Shown: positions 35,009 through 46,599, numbered from the stretch's first letter. The stretch is 64,000 bases of DNA from Ixodes scapularis (GCF_016920785.2 NW_024609835.1:24803838-24867837); one strand, 5' to 3'. Program-made: numbers and translations. Notes: generated by a model not told the origin, from the sequence alone.

Positions 35009-35209
35009 TGTAGTGAAAATATTATTTATTAATTTATTGCCTGCAGGGCTTTTGTAGGCATTGCAGAGAGGATACTTAAAACAACACACATGGTAATAAC
35101 ATAATAGCACACTTACATTAATAAGCACAAAACGGGCCCAGCTACCGTAAATAAATGTTACACTCGTAATAAATAATTATTGTAGTAACTTGTCTATTGC
35201 AAAAACAAA

Positions 35210-36340
35210 CACACCTATGAGCATCTAGTTTAAGAGTATGAGTTTATGCATTGTTATATAGCAGGCCACTTTCTATACGTATGACATAATAGATCATTTG
35301 CAAAACTGCATCAAGCAACACAACTGTCACAATTTGTTTAAGGCGTAAACCAAACGAATGGGTTCCAGTTCACGTCAAACGCTACTGCAGCATTCAAGTC
35401 CAATAGGCGCTGAGGCAAGTTCACGGTGATGGCTGACATAACATTCTTGTCGAACAAATGCCCAAAGTATGAAGGCCTTGGGTAATTAGAGTAGTAGCTA
35501 CTGTAATTTGTTTCATCACAATTTAGCAAACGATGAAGATTACAGTCTCGGTGAGTAAATATGCACGCTGTAGAGAGGCACATGACAACATCCCTTCAGA
35601 GTGCCGTCGTCTTCACAGATTTGTCAAACATCTTCACTCCGTCTCTCTGATTGGCTCGAGAGTGCTGTGGCGGTTTGCCCTTTTCCAAGTTACGGTGAAA
35701 CGAAGTATAAACAGCCCACACTTCTGTAAAAAGTCGATTGAAGAGACTGAAAGGAACGGTAGTCAACATTTTTCAACAAGACTGCTCTTCGGCAGAGGGA
35801 TGAACACAAATATGAATCATCTTGTTCAGGTAATTAGAACAAGTAAATAACTGACCGTCTAATACAATGCACTCTTGATAAAAAAAAGTGTTGCTGCAAT
35901 AAATCCTATCTAAGAGAAAGATATGCACTTAATCTTCTATTTCCGAGTTGCATTCCATTTAGCGAATTGCTGATATATGTGGTTCTACCTCTGGGCGTCT
36001 AAAGAGTTAGGCTGCATTTTTTTAAAGATTATAGATGTTAGAATGATGAATCAGACAACCATCTAAGAGGAGTATAATCATACACATGGAGGTTACTGAG
36101 GACTATTGATACCAATCGGCAAGGTAAAGAGCCTACTTATACTAATTTCTAAGGGACATTGGGTGCAACATTTTGTGCACTGATCAATCAAGAATGTGCA
36201 CAGTTGCTGTGTTCTGAGTTCAAAGGGCACAAATAAACTGTTTTATGAACATAAGCATTGAGTTCGCGTGCACGTCAATAAAGCAAACGGCAGCTTTTCA
36301 CTTAAAAGCAAGGTATTGCGATCGAATGTAGAATTGTCGA
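35210..36340. other. No supported gene
   Basis: Open frames at 35338-35583 (minus) and 35533-35850 (plus) overlap head to head and match nothing I know. The former is fairly even in composition and might be an exon, but there is no second line of support. Confidence 0.35.
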
Positions 36341-36349
36341 TTAGCACAA

Positions 36350-36690
36350 AAGGTTAAAGATCGCAGGATTTTTCTCGCTAAAAGTTGTTATGGTTATTCG
36401 GTGACGCAGGGCTGAAACAACTTCCCCTCGGCCCTATCGATTTTCAGACATTCTAACGTTCAAACGAAGCTAAAAAAATGCGAATAATTTATGCTACAAG
36501 TTATATCGTAAGATTGTGGTAAAATGTAAAGACCGCAAGAGCTTCCTCGCTAGAAGATGCCGTGATTACACAGTTACCTGTGGCTCAAACAAATTTCCCT
36601 AGGCCCTATTTCCGACGCATACATTTCGTGTCAATTCTCAGTCATTCCAACGTTCAATCAAAGCTAAGAGAATGTGAAAATTTCATGCTA
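36350..36690. repeat. Diverged tandem duplication, unit about 171 bp
   Basis: 36352-36500 and 36523-36670 share the landmarks TAAAGA-CGCA, TCTCGCTA, GCTGAAACAA/GCTCAAACAA, CGGCCCTAT/AGGCCCTAT, CATTC-AACGTTCAA and AAGCTAA in order. Non-coding. Confidence 0.7.
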
Positions 36691-36949
36691 AAATCACTCA
36701 AAGTTCTTTCGACCCGCGAACACATCCGGGTATCCGAGCACCGGTACGGCATTACGGCTGATGCTTTCTCACAGGCGTTAATATCCAGGTGATCCAGAGC
36801 GATCTTGCGTAGAAAGAGTATAAAGTCTCATTCCTTCATATTTTCACATTATACCTGCATCAGCGAGCACAAAGAAGCCCGAAGTCGTCGGAAAGCAGCT
36901 GCACATCGCGACTACTACGCACCGAACAAACGCGTATCCGGCAACTCTG

Positions 36950-37106
36950 GGCGCTGCCATCTTGCCGACGACGTCACGGCCCTTGTGAGGTCACGTAACG
37001 AGTGGTCACTTTTGCGTACAACATGGTGGCAACGGGGGGGGGGGGGGGGGGGTTGCCACTTCCGAACTTCCGGTTTAAGCCCCTCTACCTCGTTGGTCCA
37101 CGCATA
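36950..37106 (-). repeat. Dispersed poly-C module, copy R3
   Basis: On the minus strand: CGAGGTAGAGGGGCTTAAAC, CGGAAGTGGCAAC, a run of 19 C (poly-G at 37034-37052 on plus), GTTGCCACCATGTTGTACGC, AAAAGTGACCACTCGTTACG, and AAGATGGCAGC. The ATG lies in a strong Kozak-like context, followed by a 16-codon open frame. Confidence 0.75.
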
Positions 37107-37610
37107 GCTTTTCTCGATACCGCTGCAATTCATGCTCGGGTAGCGAACTCAAATCGTCGGCATAACGTGCGACGTACATTGGCAGAAAATACGACGCACA
37201 AATAAGCTAGAAGCGTCTCTACAACGTCAACAACGAGCGCACGCCATAGAACGCAATGGCGAAAACATGGAGAGCCTGGCCGTTTTTGCCAACATAACTG
37301 TTGCGCATGCGCGGCCTTCCGGCCGTGTTGGTGAACAGAGCCGCGCTGCGTGTCGGTCTATACGCGGCATAACGACTTCGTGTAATCTTGCAGGATGGCG
37401 TTAACTGGGGTAGCCGTTTGTAGTAATTCATATTAGCAGCGTTAGCCAAAGTCACTGACAACTTCTTAAGAGTCGCAGGGTGTGGTGCGTACCGAGCATC
37501 TTAATATTAATCCTCAGCCAATGAGATCGCGCAATAGGACGGTATATAGCGCCCAACAACCAATCACCAAGATCGAAACGAGAACATATCAAAGCCATAC
37601 CCTGCGCTTT

Positions 37611-38033
37611 TTAAAGGACCCCTTAAAAGTAAAAAAAAAAACTTTCTTTTTTTTTAACAATTTTATTGGGACGCACGTGTCAAAAATAAATTTTACGCGA
37701 AAAAAAAGTTTAGAGCAATACTGCCGGTGAAAGATTAATTTGAAATTCTACGGGCAGAGTCCATGATGTTGCGGAATGGTCATTCGCTCAACGAGATGGT
37801 TATTCGCTTTTTCCACCTCCCCGCGGAGGCGAAGCCGATCCACCTCTCCCCCACGCGCCCGAAATGCCGAGAGTGAGAACAAGTGGAAAGGAGGTGACTA
37901 CCGACTAATCGCGACTCGCGCAGTTAATATTGCTCTAAATTATTTTTTTTTTCGCGTAACGTTACTTTTTTCACACGCGTGTCCCAACCAGACTGTCTAA
38001 AAAAGTTTTTTTTTTCTTTAAACGGGCCTTTAA
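37611..38033. mobile_element. Foldback element bounded by TTAA
   Basis: The ends TTAAAGGACCCC (37611) and GGGCCTTTAA (to 38033) are inverted, and the inverted similarity continues for about 110 bp with A/T runs, CGCACGTGTC/CACGCGTGTCCC and TTTAGAGCAATA/TATTGCTCTAAA. TTAA at both ends would fit piggyBac-type insertion. No coding sequence. Confidence 0.65.
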
Positions 38034-38039
38034 GAACTG

Positions 38040-39500
38040 ACTATACACGTTTTTTAGCAGCAACCCAACAAAGTATTTTGACGCGTTCGCGGCACTGAAG
38101 GCTGGTATTCTTCTTGCCGGCAATCGTAGATAGGAACCCGCGTGGGGCTGTGTAATTTGGAGCTGTACTTGACAGCCACGTCTTTATACTGTTCCGTTGC
38201 TGCGATGTTGGCAACGTGCTGAGCTGACGAAGCTGTCTCGAACCAAAACACACCCAATTTGAAGAGGCACCCTAAAACACAGCGCCTCCGAAGCTCCGAA
38301 AGAGAAATAAACAAAGCACAAAAAAAAAACAAAGAAATGTGAAAATCTAATTTTCTCTAAAGGAGGGTCGCAACTAGGATTCAATTACAGTCTCCCCCGT
38401 GGTCCCTTCCTAAGCCGACAAGAAACAGAAAGAAGATGCGGAAGCAGCCCTTTTACGCGCGGAACATTGAAGTTTACTCGGAGGGACAATACAAATTCTT
38501 TACGCTCAATTACTTTCGAGTCGCGCGCAAACAGTGCCGGCGTCTGCCCGTAAGCATAACACGGCCTTGTCGGGAACGCCGTGTTTTAAAAGGGTGTACG
38601 AGATTATCGAGCCGAGGTTAACCGGTTCGGGTCCGCTCCATAAACCCGGCGCGCCTGTCTTTTAAGAGCCGCGTACTCGAAACCGTATACCTCGTTTCAA
38701 TCACGGGTCAGCTGAGGGTTTTCAAAGTCCCTAGTTTAAAAGAGCACTCCGTGCTTCTTGGTAATGACTACATTATATGCTGTACTAACTCAAGAATAAA
38801 AATTAAAAAAAAAACGTGTCGGTTATAGCATAATAATGAGGTGTTGCCATTTATGTTCTACTCTAAAAACATTTCCGGCTTCTCGTCGTGTACAGCAAGT
38901 GAGCTTCCGAGGTGCTAAACACACTGCTACCCATTTTAATCCACACAGTTATATTGCCATCTAACTTAGCAGAATTATTTCCGTTTAAATTTGTCGGACT
39001 GTATTCGTATGGCACCGTTACTTTACAGGACGCAACACATCACGCGACATTGTAATTTCACGTGGGACCGTGGCGTCCCGCGACACCAAATCCCCGCTAA
39101 ATTTAGAGGAAATATTTATCCTCTAATTTTTGCGGGCAAATAGCGACGGCGTGTTACAGGGACGTCACACTATCGCGACACTGTGACTTGATGCTAAGTT
39201 TAGCGGAGAAATCTTAACGCTAAGTCGTGTTGGTTATGACGTCCGTGCACGAAACACACACGAATTCGGCCGCGGAACCACGCCGTTAAAGACCATTACC
39301 GTAAAATGTGTCACCTCGGTTGGTTCCTTCTGCTAGTAAATGACAGTGCTCACTAAACTTCAGTTCAATCTGCTGGCTCGTTGAGTCAGGCTGTTGTGTT
39401 TTTATTAGGAAAGCACTAAATCCACTTCATGGTCGCTGCAATATTGACCCATCACCGACTGCATACAATGCATGATGTGAATTCTCGAGGGATGCATTTT
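38040..39500. other. No supported gene
   Basis: A short stem (AACACGGC...GCCGTGTT, about 38560-38586) lies in it. I see no protein, tRNA or repeat structure that can be named. Confidence 0.4.
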
Positions 39501-39539
39501 TGTGCGGCCCTATTTCCACGCAGCACAAGACGTCGAGGT

Positions 39540-40570
39540 GACGTCGAAATACGGTCCTAGACGTCGGGCGACGTCGAAGTCTTTAACAAACTTTTTATCG
39601 ATGGCATTGGCACGTCCACATGAGAGGTTCCGACAACGTCAAACACGCGATGTAGTGACAACGTCTTTAGTTTCACCTCGACGTCTTCAACAGTAATCGA
39701 CGTCTGTTCGACGTTCTGTATGAGAAGTTCTTTGAACGTCGAACACGAGACGTCACAACAATGTCCTAAGCAGCACCTTGACGTCTTCGACATTAGTCGA
39801 CGTCAGTTCTACGTTTTCTCCGGGAAGTTATTTGAACGTCGAGCACGAGACGTCCCAACAATGTCCTGAGCGACACCTTGACGTTGTCGACATTATTCGA
39901 CGTCAGTCCAGCGTTATTTACGGGAGGTTCTTCAAACGTTGAGCGCGAGACGTCACAACAATGTTTGAGCAACACCTTGACGTCATGGCATTAATAGACG
40001 TCAGTTGTACGTTTTCATCTGGAAGTTCTTTGAACGTGGAGCACGAGACGTCGCAACAATGTCCTGAGCAACACCTTGACGTCATCGGCATTATTCGACA
40101 TCAGTGCTACTTTTTGTTTTGGGAGGTTCTTCGAACGTTGAGCGCGAGACGTGACAACAATGTCTGAGCAACACCTTGACGTCATTGGCATTAATGGGCG
40201 TCAGTTCTACGTTTTCTCCGGAAAGTTCTTTGAACGCGGAGCACAAGACGTCCCAACAGTGTCCTGAGCAACACCTTGACGTCATCGACATTATTCGACG
40301 TCATTTCTACGTTTTTTTTGGGAGGTTCTTCGAACGTTAAGCGCGAGACATCCCAACGACGTCTGAGCAACACCTTGACGTTATTAGTATTAATAGACGT
40401 CAGTTCTACGTTTTCTCCGGAAAGTTCTTTGAACGTGGAGCACGAGACGTACCTACAATGTCCCGAGCAACACCTTGACGTCATCGGCATTATTCGACAT
40501 CAGTTCTACGTTTTGTTTCGGGAGGTTCTTTGAACGTTGAGCGCGAGACATCCCAACAATGTCTGAGCGA
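39540..40570. repeat. Tandem array, 100-bp monomer organised as 200-bp dimers
   Basis: The landmark CGTCAG/CATCAG recurs at 39701, 39801, 39901, 39999, 40099, 40199, 40299, 40398 and 40498, a period of about 100 bp. Units alternate between a type with GAGCACGAGACGT...TGTCCTGAGC and a type with GAGCGCGAGACGT...TGTCTGAGC, giving a dimer repeated at least four times. Many units contain TGACGTCA, the cAMP-response-element palindrome. Confidence 0.92.
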
Positions 40571-41259
40571 ACACATTGATCACCCTGAACAAACACCTTA
40601 ATAGAGCCCAAGGTGCTGTCGTATCACTTTTAAAATTTCTCGTCAATGTCAGCATTTTTGATACTGTGCATGCAATCCACCTTTCAACCTGGCCCTGAGC
40701 TGCAGAAATCTCTTACAATATTATTAGTCTCGTGATTGTTGTTTCAGCAGGAATTGCTTAAAAAGCCGAGAATTCACAACAAAATTCAGTATTTAGCTCG
40801 GAGTCAGCGGGGCTGTTTAAAGCATTTTTAGCGTTTGTAACTTAATATTAGCGTCTTTGAAGCTGAAAGAGAATAATAATAAATTAAGATATTTCTTCAG
40901 CGGAGGCTGGTAGAAGGGTGGACAACATGCACGGTATCGAAAACGCTGCCATTGACGAGAAATCTTAAAAGTGATATGGCAGGTCTTTGGGCACTATAGG
41001 CCGTTTTTCTAGGGCGACTCAGATTTACACCCAAAACTGCGTAACCATGGAAGTGTGCCGAAATTACCGATCACAAGGGAGCTGAAGGAACACCATGCCC
41101 ATGATTCCTAGAGTGCGGGCCGGGGCGCTTGGGGGATTTAGCAAATGCTCTACTCCGTCCGAATATACATTCTTTCGCGAACATACCTTCGAGCAACAAA
41201 GCCAAATCCGGTTGACTCCATTGTTTCATGGTGACCCAGATCGAGACCGTTATCAAATG

Positions 41260-41560
41260 ACATCCCGTTCAGTCTCAAAGTATGCTCGACGTTTTATGGT
41301 CGTTAAATGGGAGGTTATTTCCACGTTGACATAACGTTATCACAGACGTGCGCTCGACATTTTATGTCGTAAAATGGGATGTTATGATGTCGTTAATATG
41401 ACGTTCTCAATTGACATCCCATTCAGTTTAGACATATGCTCGACGTTTTATGGTCGTTAAATGGGACAATGCGTCAATGCTGATGTAACGTTATCACTTT
41501 ACTCACTCGACGTTCTAAGGTCGTTAAGTGGGACGTTGCGTCGACGTAAAATCCACGCTT
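41260..41560. repeat. Irregular repeat with CTCGACGTTTTATGGTCGTTA core
   Basis: The core, followed by AAATGGGA, recurs near 41283, 41352, 41438 and 41505 at spacings of about 65-86 bp. It is related in base composition, but not clearly in sequence, to the 100-bp array upstream. Confidence 0.65.
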
Positions 41561-41981
41561 TTTTCCAGACATTAGCCTTTCCATATGACGTTGAAAGGAT
41601 CTGACGTTCAGACTTCCGACGTTCTTTCGACATGTGGTTCCTGACGTCATAGACGCTCTTTCGACGTCTTTTCAACGTGTCTGTGCTGCCTGGGTTATAG
41701 CACAGTCATATTCTGTTTGCTCGTAAGGCTCAAGTAGAGACATACCATACCCAAAATATTCTTCGCGTAAAACTTCGTGCCGCTACACTCTAATAGAATT
41801 GAGTGAGCCTACGTTTTCGTCAAAGCACTTGAGAGATCGAATCACTGCCATATATAAAATGGTCAGTGTGAATGATGAGAATAAAAATATCTTTAGACCT
41901 GAAAACCAGTTTGTGCCCTGAGAAAGAACATGGCCTTTCACGACGCCCAGTGCCCCATCAGGAGACCGTTTATTTAGGTCT

Positions 41982-42094
41982 AAACCAACAAGATAGGGGG
42001 GCTTAGAGCGATAAACTGGCAGCTGAAAGTGATCCCCCCCCCCCCGGCCGCCGCCATGTTGCCAATTTTTGACACTAGACACGTGACCTTATAA
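41982..42094 (+). repeat. Dispersed poly-C module, copy R4
   Basis: CCAACAAGATAGGGGGGCTT, AGAGCGATAAACTGG, GCTGAAAGTGATC, a run of 12 C (42034-42045), GCCGCCGCCATGTTGCC, then ACACGTGACC. The Kozak-like ATG is kept. Confidence 0.75.
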
Positions 42095-42389
42095 TTTTAC
42101 GTCTAGATTTTGACAAAGTACCGCGCACAAATAAAAGTACCACTGATTGACCTTTAATAACAGTACCGATGACATAAGTAATCTTACGTTTTTTTGAAGT
42201 CCAAATTGTGCTTTTACAACAAAATCTCGGGCGGCTTCGCAATGGCTCCGCTAGATGCCCTCAGCTACGGTGCTGTATTTCGGTATAACAGTATTGAGAA
42301 ATAGTGCAGCATGTTTTTTTACAGCAATCGCTATACAAATCTCGGCTTAGTCTTGCGTAAATTCCTCAGGATTTGATACGGTGGCGTGT

Positions 42390-42515
42390 CTGGTGGTCTA
42401 AATTGTCCAACATGGCGGCAGTTCGGGGGGGGGGGGGGGGAGGATTACTTTTGCCTGGTGAACGGTATACCAGCTTATCGCTTTAAGCTCTTCTAACTCG
42501 TTGGTCCAGCGAGCA
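42390..42515 (-). repeat. Dispersed poly-C module, copy R5
   Basis: On the minus strand: ACCAACGAGTTAGAAGAGCT, TAAAGCGATAAGCTGGTATA, CAAAAGTAATC, a run of 16 C (poly-G 42425-42440 on plus), GAACTGCCGCCATGTTGG. It faces copy R4 at about 300 bp distance. Confidence 0.72.
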
Positions 42516-42752
42516 TTTATCACAGATCATATGTAGATTTGATCTCGCAAATACTGTAGAACCTCCAGTCTAATTATACACCGTTTTAGGGCTGCCTGAC
42601 AAATGACCCCAGCGTGGCAGAGTGTGTTCTCTCGCTGTAACCGCGGTCGAGCAGAGTCAAACGCAAATGTGCGTATCAGCCTCGAGAGAGCTGTGCCCTG
42701 GAAATAACAATTCTGGGTGTCTTTCCGACCCTTTTCCCAGAGGATATATACC

Positions 42753-42830
42753 AAGGGGCTCAAACACGCGGACCGCAGCCCGCATGTGGCCCGCGACTCT
42801 CTGGGACGCGGCCCGCAAGTGTACCGTGGT
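42753..42830 (+). mobile_element. Fragment resembling a hAT MITE end
   Basis: AGGGGCTCAAACACGCGGACC followed by several GGCCCGC motifs resembles the CAGGGGTCTCAAAC...GCGGCCCG family of hAT MITEs found across animals. Only one end is recognisable and no target duplication is seen. Confidence 0.4.
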
Positions 42831-42909
42831 TGTGAGTTCTTGTTCCTATGCCTCGAGCGCTGCATGCTCCATAAATAATGACCTCTTCCCGTCCATTCAT
42901 TTTCACTAG

Positions 42910-45565
42910 GAACGCAGCTCGGCTCCTATGGCGTCTGAAGGTATTTGCCACTAATCTGTTTTCTTCAGATGAAGGAATGTTTTGTCTTACATACCGTTAA
43001 GACATAAGCACTTTCTTGGGATTTTAGTAAACATATCGTCAGGAAAGAAAGAACTACCGTACGAAAATAATGTATTTCGAGACTGATACTTCCCGAGTAA
43101 ATTGAGCAACAAAGTAACAATGATCTGCCTGGTTTTCAGTTGCATTGAAAAGATTCAGTTCGTTGCCTGGGTGGTGGTACTTTGAATATTTGAATCATTC
43201 TAGGTACAAACCGGAAGTAGCTCTATGAAAAAAGCGAAGCTAAAGACAATTCTGGTAAAACGGCTATTTTAGGAAAAAGCAAATAGCACGAGATTCCTTC
43301 CGTAGGAATATCTGGGTGTCGCTGAAAGACTCGGCTACTTCGCAACGTCAAACAACATCGCTGTTTTTGTTTGTTTGTTTTTTGTTTGTTTTTTGCCCTT
43401 ATATATACTTTTTTCCCTATTCCCTCTCTGCCTATATATGTTGGTCCTCGACATTTTGGGGGTAGGCAAGCTGACTCCCATACTGATATCTACCATCGAA
43501 AGGTGCATTTTCGCCTTACACAGAACTTGTTTTAGAAATGTAGGTTCTTACTTTCGTTTCAATATACAACACATCAGCCTGCGAGAGACAAAGCTAGGCT
43601 GGCAGCCAAATGCAGTGATGTCTGGTCAATACCTAGCCTGTTAATCAGAACCGCTTCAAAAACAAAAGTTTCGAGAAAAAAAGGGGTAAATACATACACT
43701 TTTGGTGCCGTTTTTACGGAAACTTCACATTATGGACAATTTAGGGTTGAAACGGAGGTGCCCACATTAAGGAGAAAAGACAGCTGCAGGTTTCCCCCCT
43801 TTTTTTTAGTTGCAGCAATTGACTTGCCAATAACCAGTGTCCCGATACGATACAACTGAAAAAAAAACTTCCGTATCAGATACATTTGTGTTGTGTTTTC
43901 TTTTCTCGAAACGTTTACAAAAAAAAATGACCAGGCAGCGAAAAGAACTAACGTAGACTCGCGTGCACTCGTGCTGCAGTTAGGCGTAATGCAGTACTCA
44001 GCTCCCTGCAGGCGCGCGATGCCATGTTCCTAGCGTGGCGGACGATACTCCTGCTTTCGCCACGCAGGATAAATGGTATGCGGTGGGAGTGGCGATGTGA
44101 AAGATTTATGCGTAACGCTATTCCCACGAGGGTTTATGGTAATGGAATAATACATTTACGTGGCTAGCCGTTTAAATATATGACCGAAATAATTCCGTCG
44201 ACGAAACATGGCATGTCTGCCTGCTCTGAGGGATCTTCATTTCGGCAGGAATCCTGCTAGAAAGGTTATAATAATACTACTGTTGTCATTGGGCGCCATT
44301 TATATCCGGTTTTCCGTGATATACAGGAAACACCGGTTATTTTCCCACTAAATATAAAAAAAAGTGCTCGAGGCCTTGGAGAAGACATGACATCGATATA
44401 GGCTTACAACTGACCTTTTAATAAAGCCTTATTGATTATTGGCCAGGTTTTTTTAAGTTCGGTAAATGTATCAGCCCTTCTTCAAGCGTATCGACGACTA
44501 GAACGTATTTCATAGCCCCTAATTACCTTATTTGCTACTACGAAAACCCGCGTCAGAGTGAAAAAGGTGTGCGATTGAGGGAATGCTGCTGGAGTGCGCG
44601 TGCATGTGGATTCGAGTTGAACACTGGCAATGTTCTGGAATAAATAACTTAATGCACAAACATGTATCCTTCACTCGTTGTTCATAAGCATCACGAGGAC
44701 GAAAAGGAGCGAATGTTTGCTCGAAGGTCAGATTTAGTTGTTTTCTTTTTTTATATATGCTAGTTCAAACGACGTTACTCGCAATTTTTTTATAAATGGA
44801 AATATGTTCAAAACTGCATCGCGTCCTTAATAATCTACGGTGATATTCAGGTATAAAGGCAAGCTAAATAGAACGTGCAAAAGCAAAAGCTCGTGGTTTC
44901 TTTTTTTTTTTTTTTTTTTTTTATAGAGACATCAAATATAAAAAGAACGTTAGCAACTACTTAGCTTCCAGGCAACCTGATATTTTTATATCTTATTTTC
45001 AGTTCCCTATATTTTTTTTTCGGAGCCCGAAATAGATTGTTGAGAAAATGAAACAATAAAATGCAGAAGAAAATATTTTCAAATATCTTAATTTTAGAGA
45101 GTTCATTCAATCTTTGATTCAATTGTAGTTTTTAGCCCCAGCTTATCGCCGTTTTTGAACCTAATTGTATCGTCTTACTTCAATTTTTTTTTTGTTTCTT
45201 TTTTTATACGAAGGCCCATTGTGAAGACAAAAGCTCTTCAAATGTATCAAATAAAAAAAAAATTCGTCGTCCACTTAATGGTGGCCCAGATTGGCAGTTA
45301 ATTAAGTCCGCGCGCTAGTCCCGTAAAGGAGATTTTATGTTTGTACAATGTGCGTACTCGGAGTGAATTTCGTAATTCTTTTGTGTTATGATTGTAGAAG
45401 AGAAAAAATATGACGTTTCATCTAACTTTAGGGCCTCATTCTTTTCATTACCGAATACAGACTCGGAACCAGAACACTTCATTCACGTGATAAGGGGAAT
45501 ATTTCCGCGCCGGTAGCCGACTCGTTTTCTTAGACGGCTTCGGCCAGTGTCTCCATTTTCGGACT
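42910..45565. other. Gene-free AT-rich stretch
   Basis: TTTG-repeat patch at 43360-43395, a T run of over 20 at about 44899-44922, and several A/T homopolymers. A run of codons at 43375-43644 is derived from the TTTG repeat. No gene or TIR pair recognised. Confidence 0.45.
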
Positions 45566-45568
45566 CTA

Positions 45569-45963
45569 CGGGTAGAAATTAGAGAGAAAAAAAAGAGAGC
45601 TCGTAGACACGTCGGAACTACAAGCTCTATATAGGAAGGATTAGTGGGTCGACGCGAAGCTATGCCGAGCGCAAGTTGGTCTGCTTCCTGCGCAGGGGTT
45701 GCATTGACGTCAGAACGACAACCTCTGATTGGCTCTGATCGAAAGGATAGTGGTGCACTTCGATGCTAGCTGCCTCGAGGCCTACTCACTATCCTTCCAA
45801 TTGGAGCCAATCAGAGCTCGACGTCGTGTGGTCACCGCAACCCCCTGCACAGGAAGCAGACGAACTAGCGCTCCGCATAGCTGCACTTGTCTCTACTCGT
45901 CGTCCGAAAGCGTTCGAAGACTGAGCAGAGGCTCTCATCTTCTACTCTCCCTTAATTTCTACT
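45569..45963. mobile_element. Foldback MITE with long imperfect inverted repeats
   Basis: GTAGAAATTA at 45572-45581 is complemented at 45953-45962. Near the centre, CTCTGATTGGCTC (45723-45735) pairs with GAGCCAATCAGAG (45804-45816), and GGATAG with CTATCC. Intermediate blocks (GAAGCTATGC/GCATAGCTGC, CTGCTTCCTG/CAGGAAGCAG) also pair. About 190-bp arms with a loop near 45772. Confidence 0.8.
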
Positions 45964-46224
45964 TGTATACTCACTTCCTGCCTAAGAAACCCAGAGTGCG
46001 GCAAGCACCGAGCAATGCAAATAAGAACGCCGAAGAGCAATCACCAAAGCACGAAGCGTGAACATTATAGGCCACGCATCTAGCTTCTGTAATGTTTGAG
46101 GACCGTTAAAAAAAATGTACGTGTTCAATAATGTGCAGATGGCACAATTAAAATAAATGCCAGGACATGTACTCTATGAATGAGCTTGTGACGGATCAAA
46201 CATCTGCAATATGTGAGCATCTTT

Positions 46225-46574
46225 AATGCGAAAGCCTTAACTGGTCCCATGGGACGAAGCCGACGTTGTCTGAAACCGTGAGAAGGAGAAAAACGGCACC
46301 CGCAAGCCGAATTCCCATTGGCTGCGACGAGTCATATCAGATGCTTCGTCGCGGAAGGCGGCGGGCGCTCAGGGTCAAAGCGGACGCACCTCGGAAATAA
46401 AACACAAAGAAAAGCACAGCAACGGAGATGCGTCGTCACGGATGCCGTGGAGCCGGCGGGTGGCCGCTCCTGCGCAGTGGGGAGCGTGATGTCACCGCCT
46501 GCGCGCCGTGTGGGAAAGGAAGACATGGCGCACTGCTTGTAGAAATGCGTTGCGTGTAGGAATGCTTTCGCATT
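46225..46574. mobile_element. Short DNA repeat with AATGCGAAAGC ends (copy 2)
   Basis: Perfect inverted ends AATGCGAAAGC (46225-46235) and GCTTTCGCATT (46564-46574). Related to 11657-11936 through the AATAAAACACAAAG...GCACAGCAACG block. The right end sits in a hairpin, GTGTAGGAATGC (46554-46565) with GCATTCCTACAC (46570-46581). Confidence 0.65.
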
Positions 46575-46599
46575 CCTACACGTAAGCAGTCTTAAGTGT

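Larger units (their letters stand above)
31820..35200 (+). repeat. 3.4-kb repeat unit, copy B (gag-bearing)
   Basis: Direct counterpart of 23640-27190, about 8.2 kb downstream. The blocks listed for copy A recur in order. The copy starts right after the tandem repeat and poly-C module R2, whereas copy A is preceded by different sequence. This argues for two insertions of one family and against a segmental duplication. Confidence 0.75.
39519..41693. mobile_element. TIR-bounded non-autonomous element carrying a GACGTC-rich array
   Basis: The left end CCACGCAGCACAAGACGTCG (39519 on) mirrors the right end, whose complement is CCAGGCAGCACAGACACGTT. The similarity continues through GACGTCGAAA. Between them lie a 100-bp-period array (39540-40570), about 700 bp of AT-rich unique sequence and a second, irregular array (41260-41560). 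No transposase. The superfamily is not assigned and the target duplication was not resolved. Confidence 0.6.

Noticed and set aside
35338..35850. Head-to-head open frames that might be a host gene pair
   Set aside because: They overlap on opposite strands and neither has homology, splice support or a promoter signature.
39540..40570. Regular repeats at about 100 bp resembling a CRISPR array
   Set aside because: The whole 100-bp unit is repeated, with no unique spacers, and the DNA is eukaryotic. It is a minisatellite.
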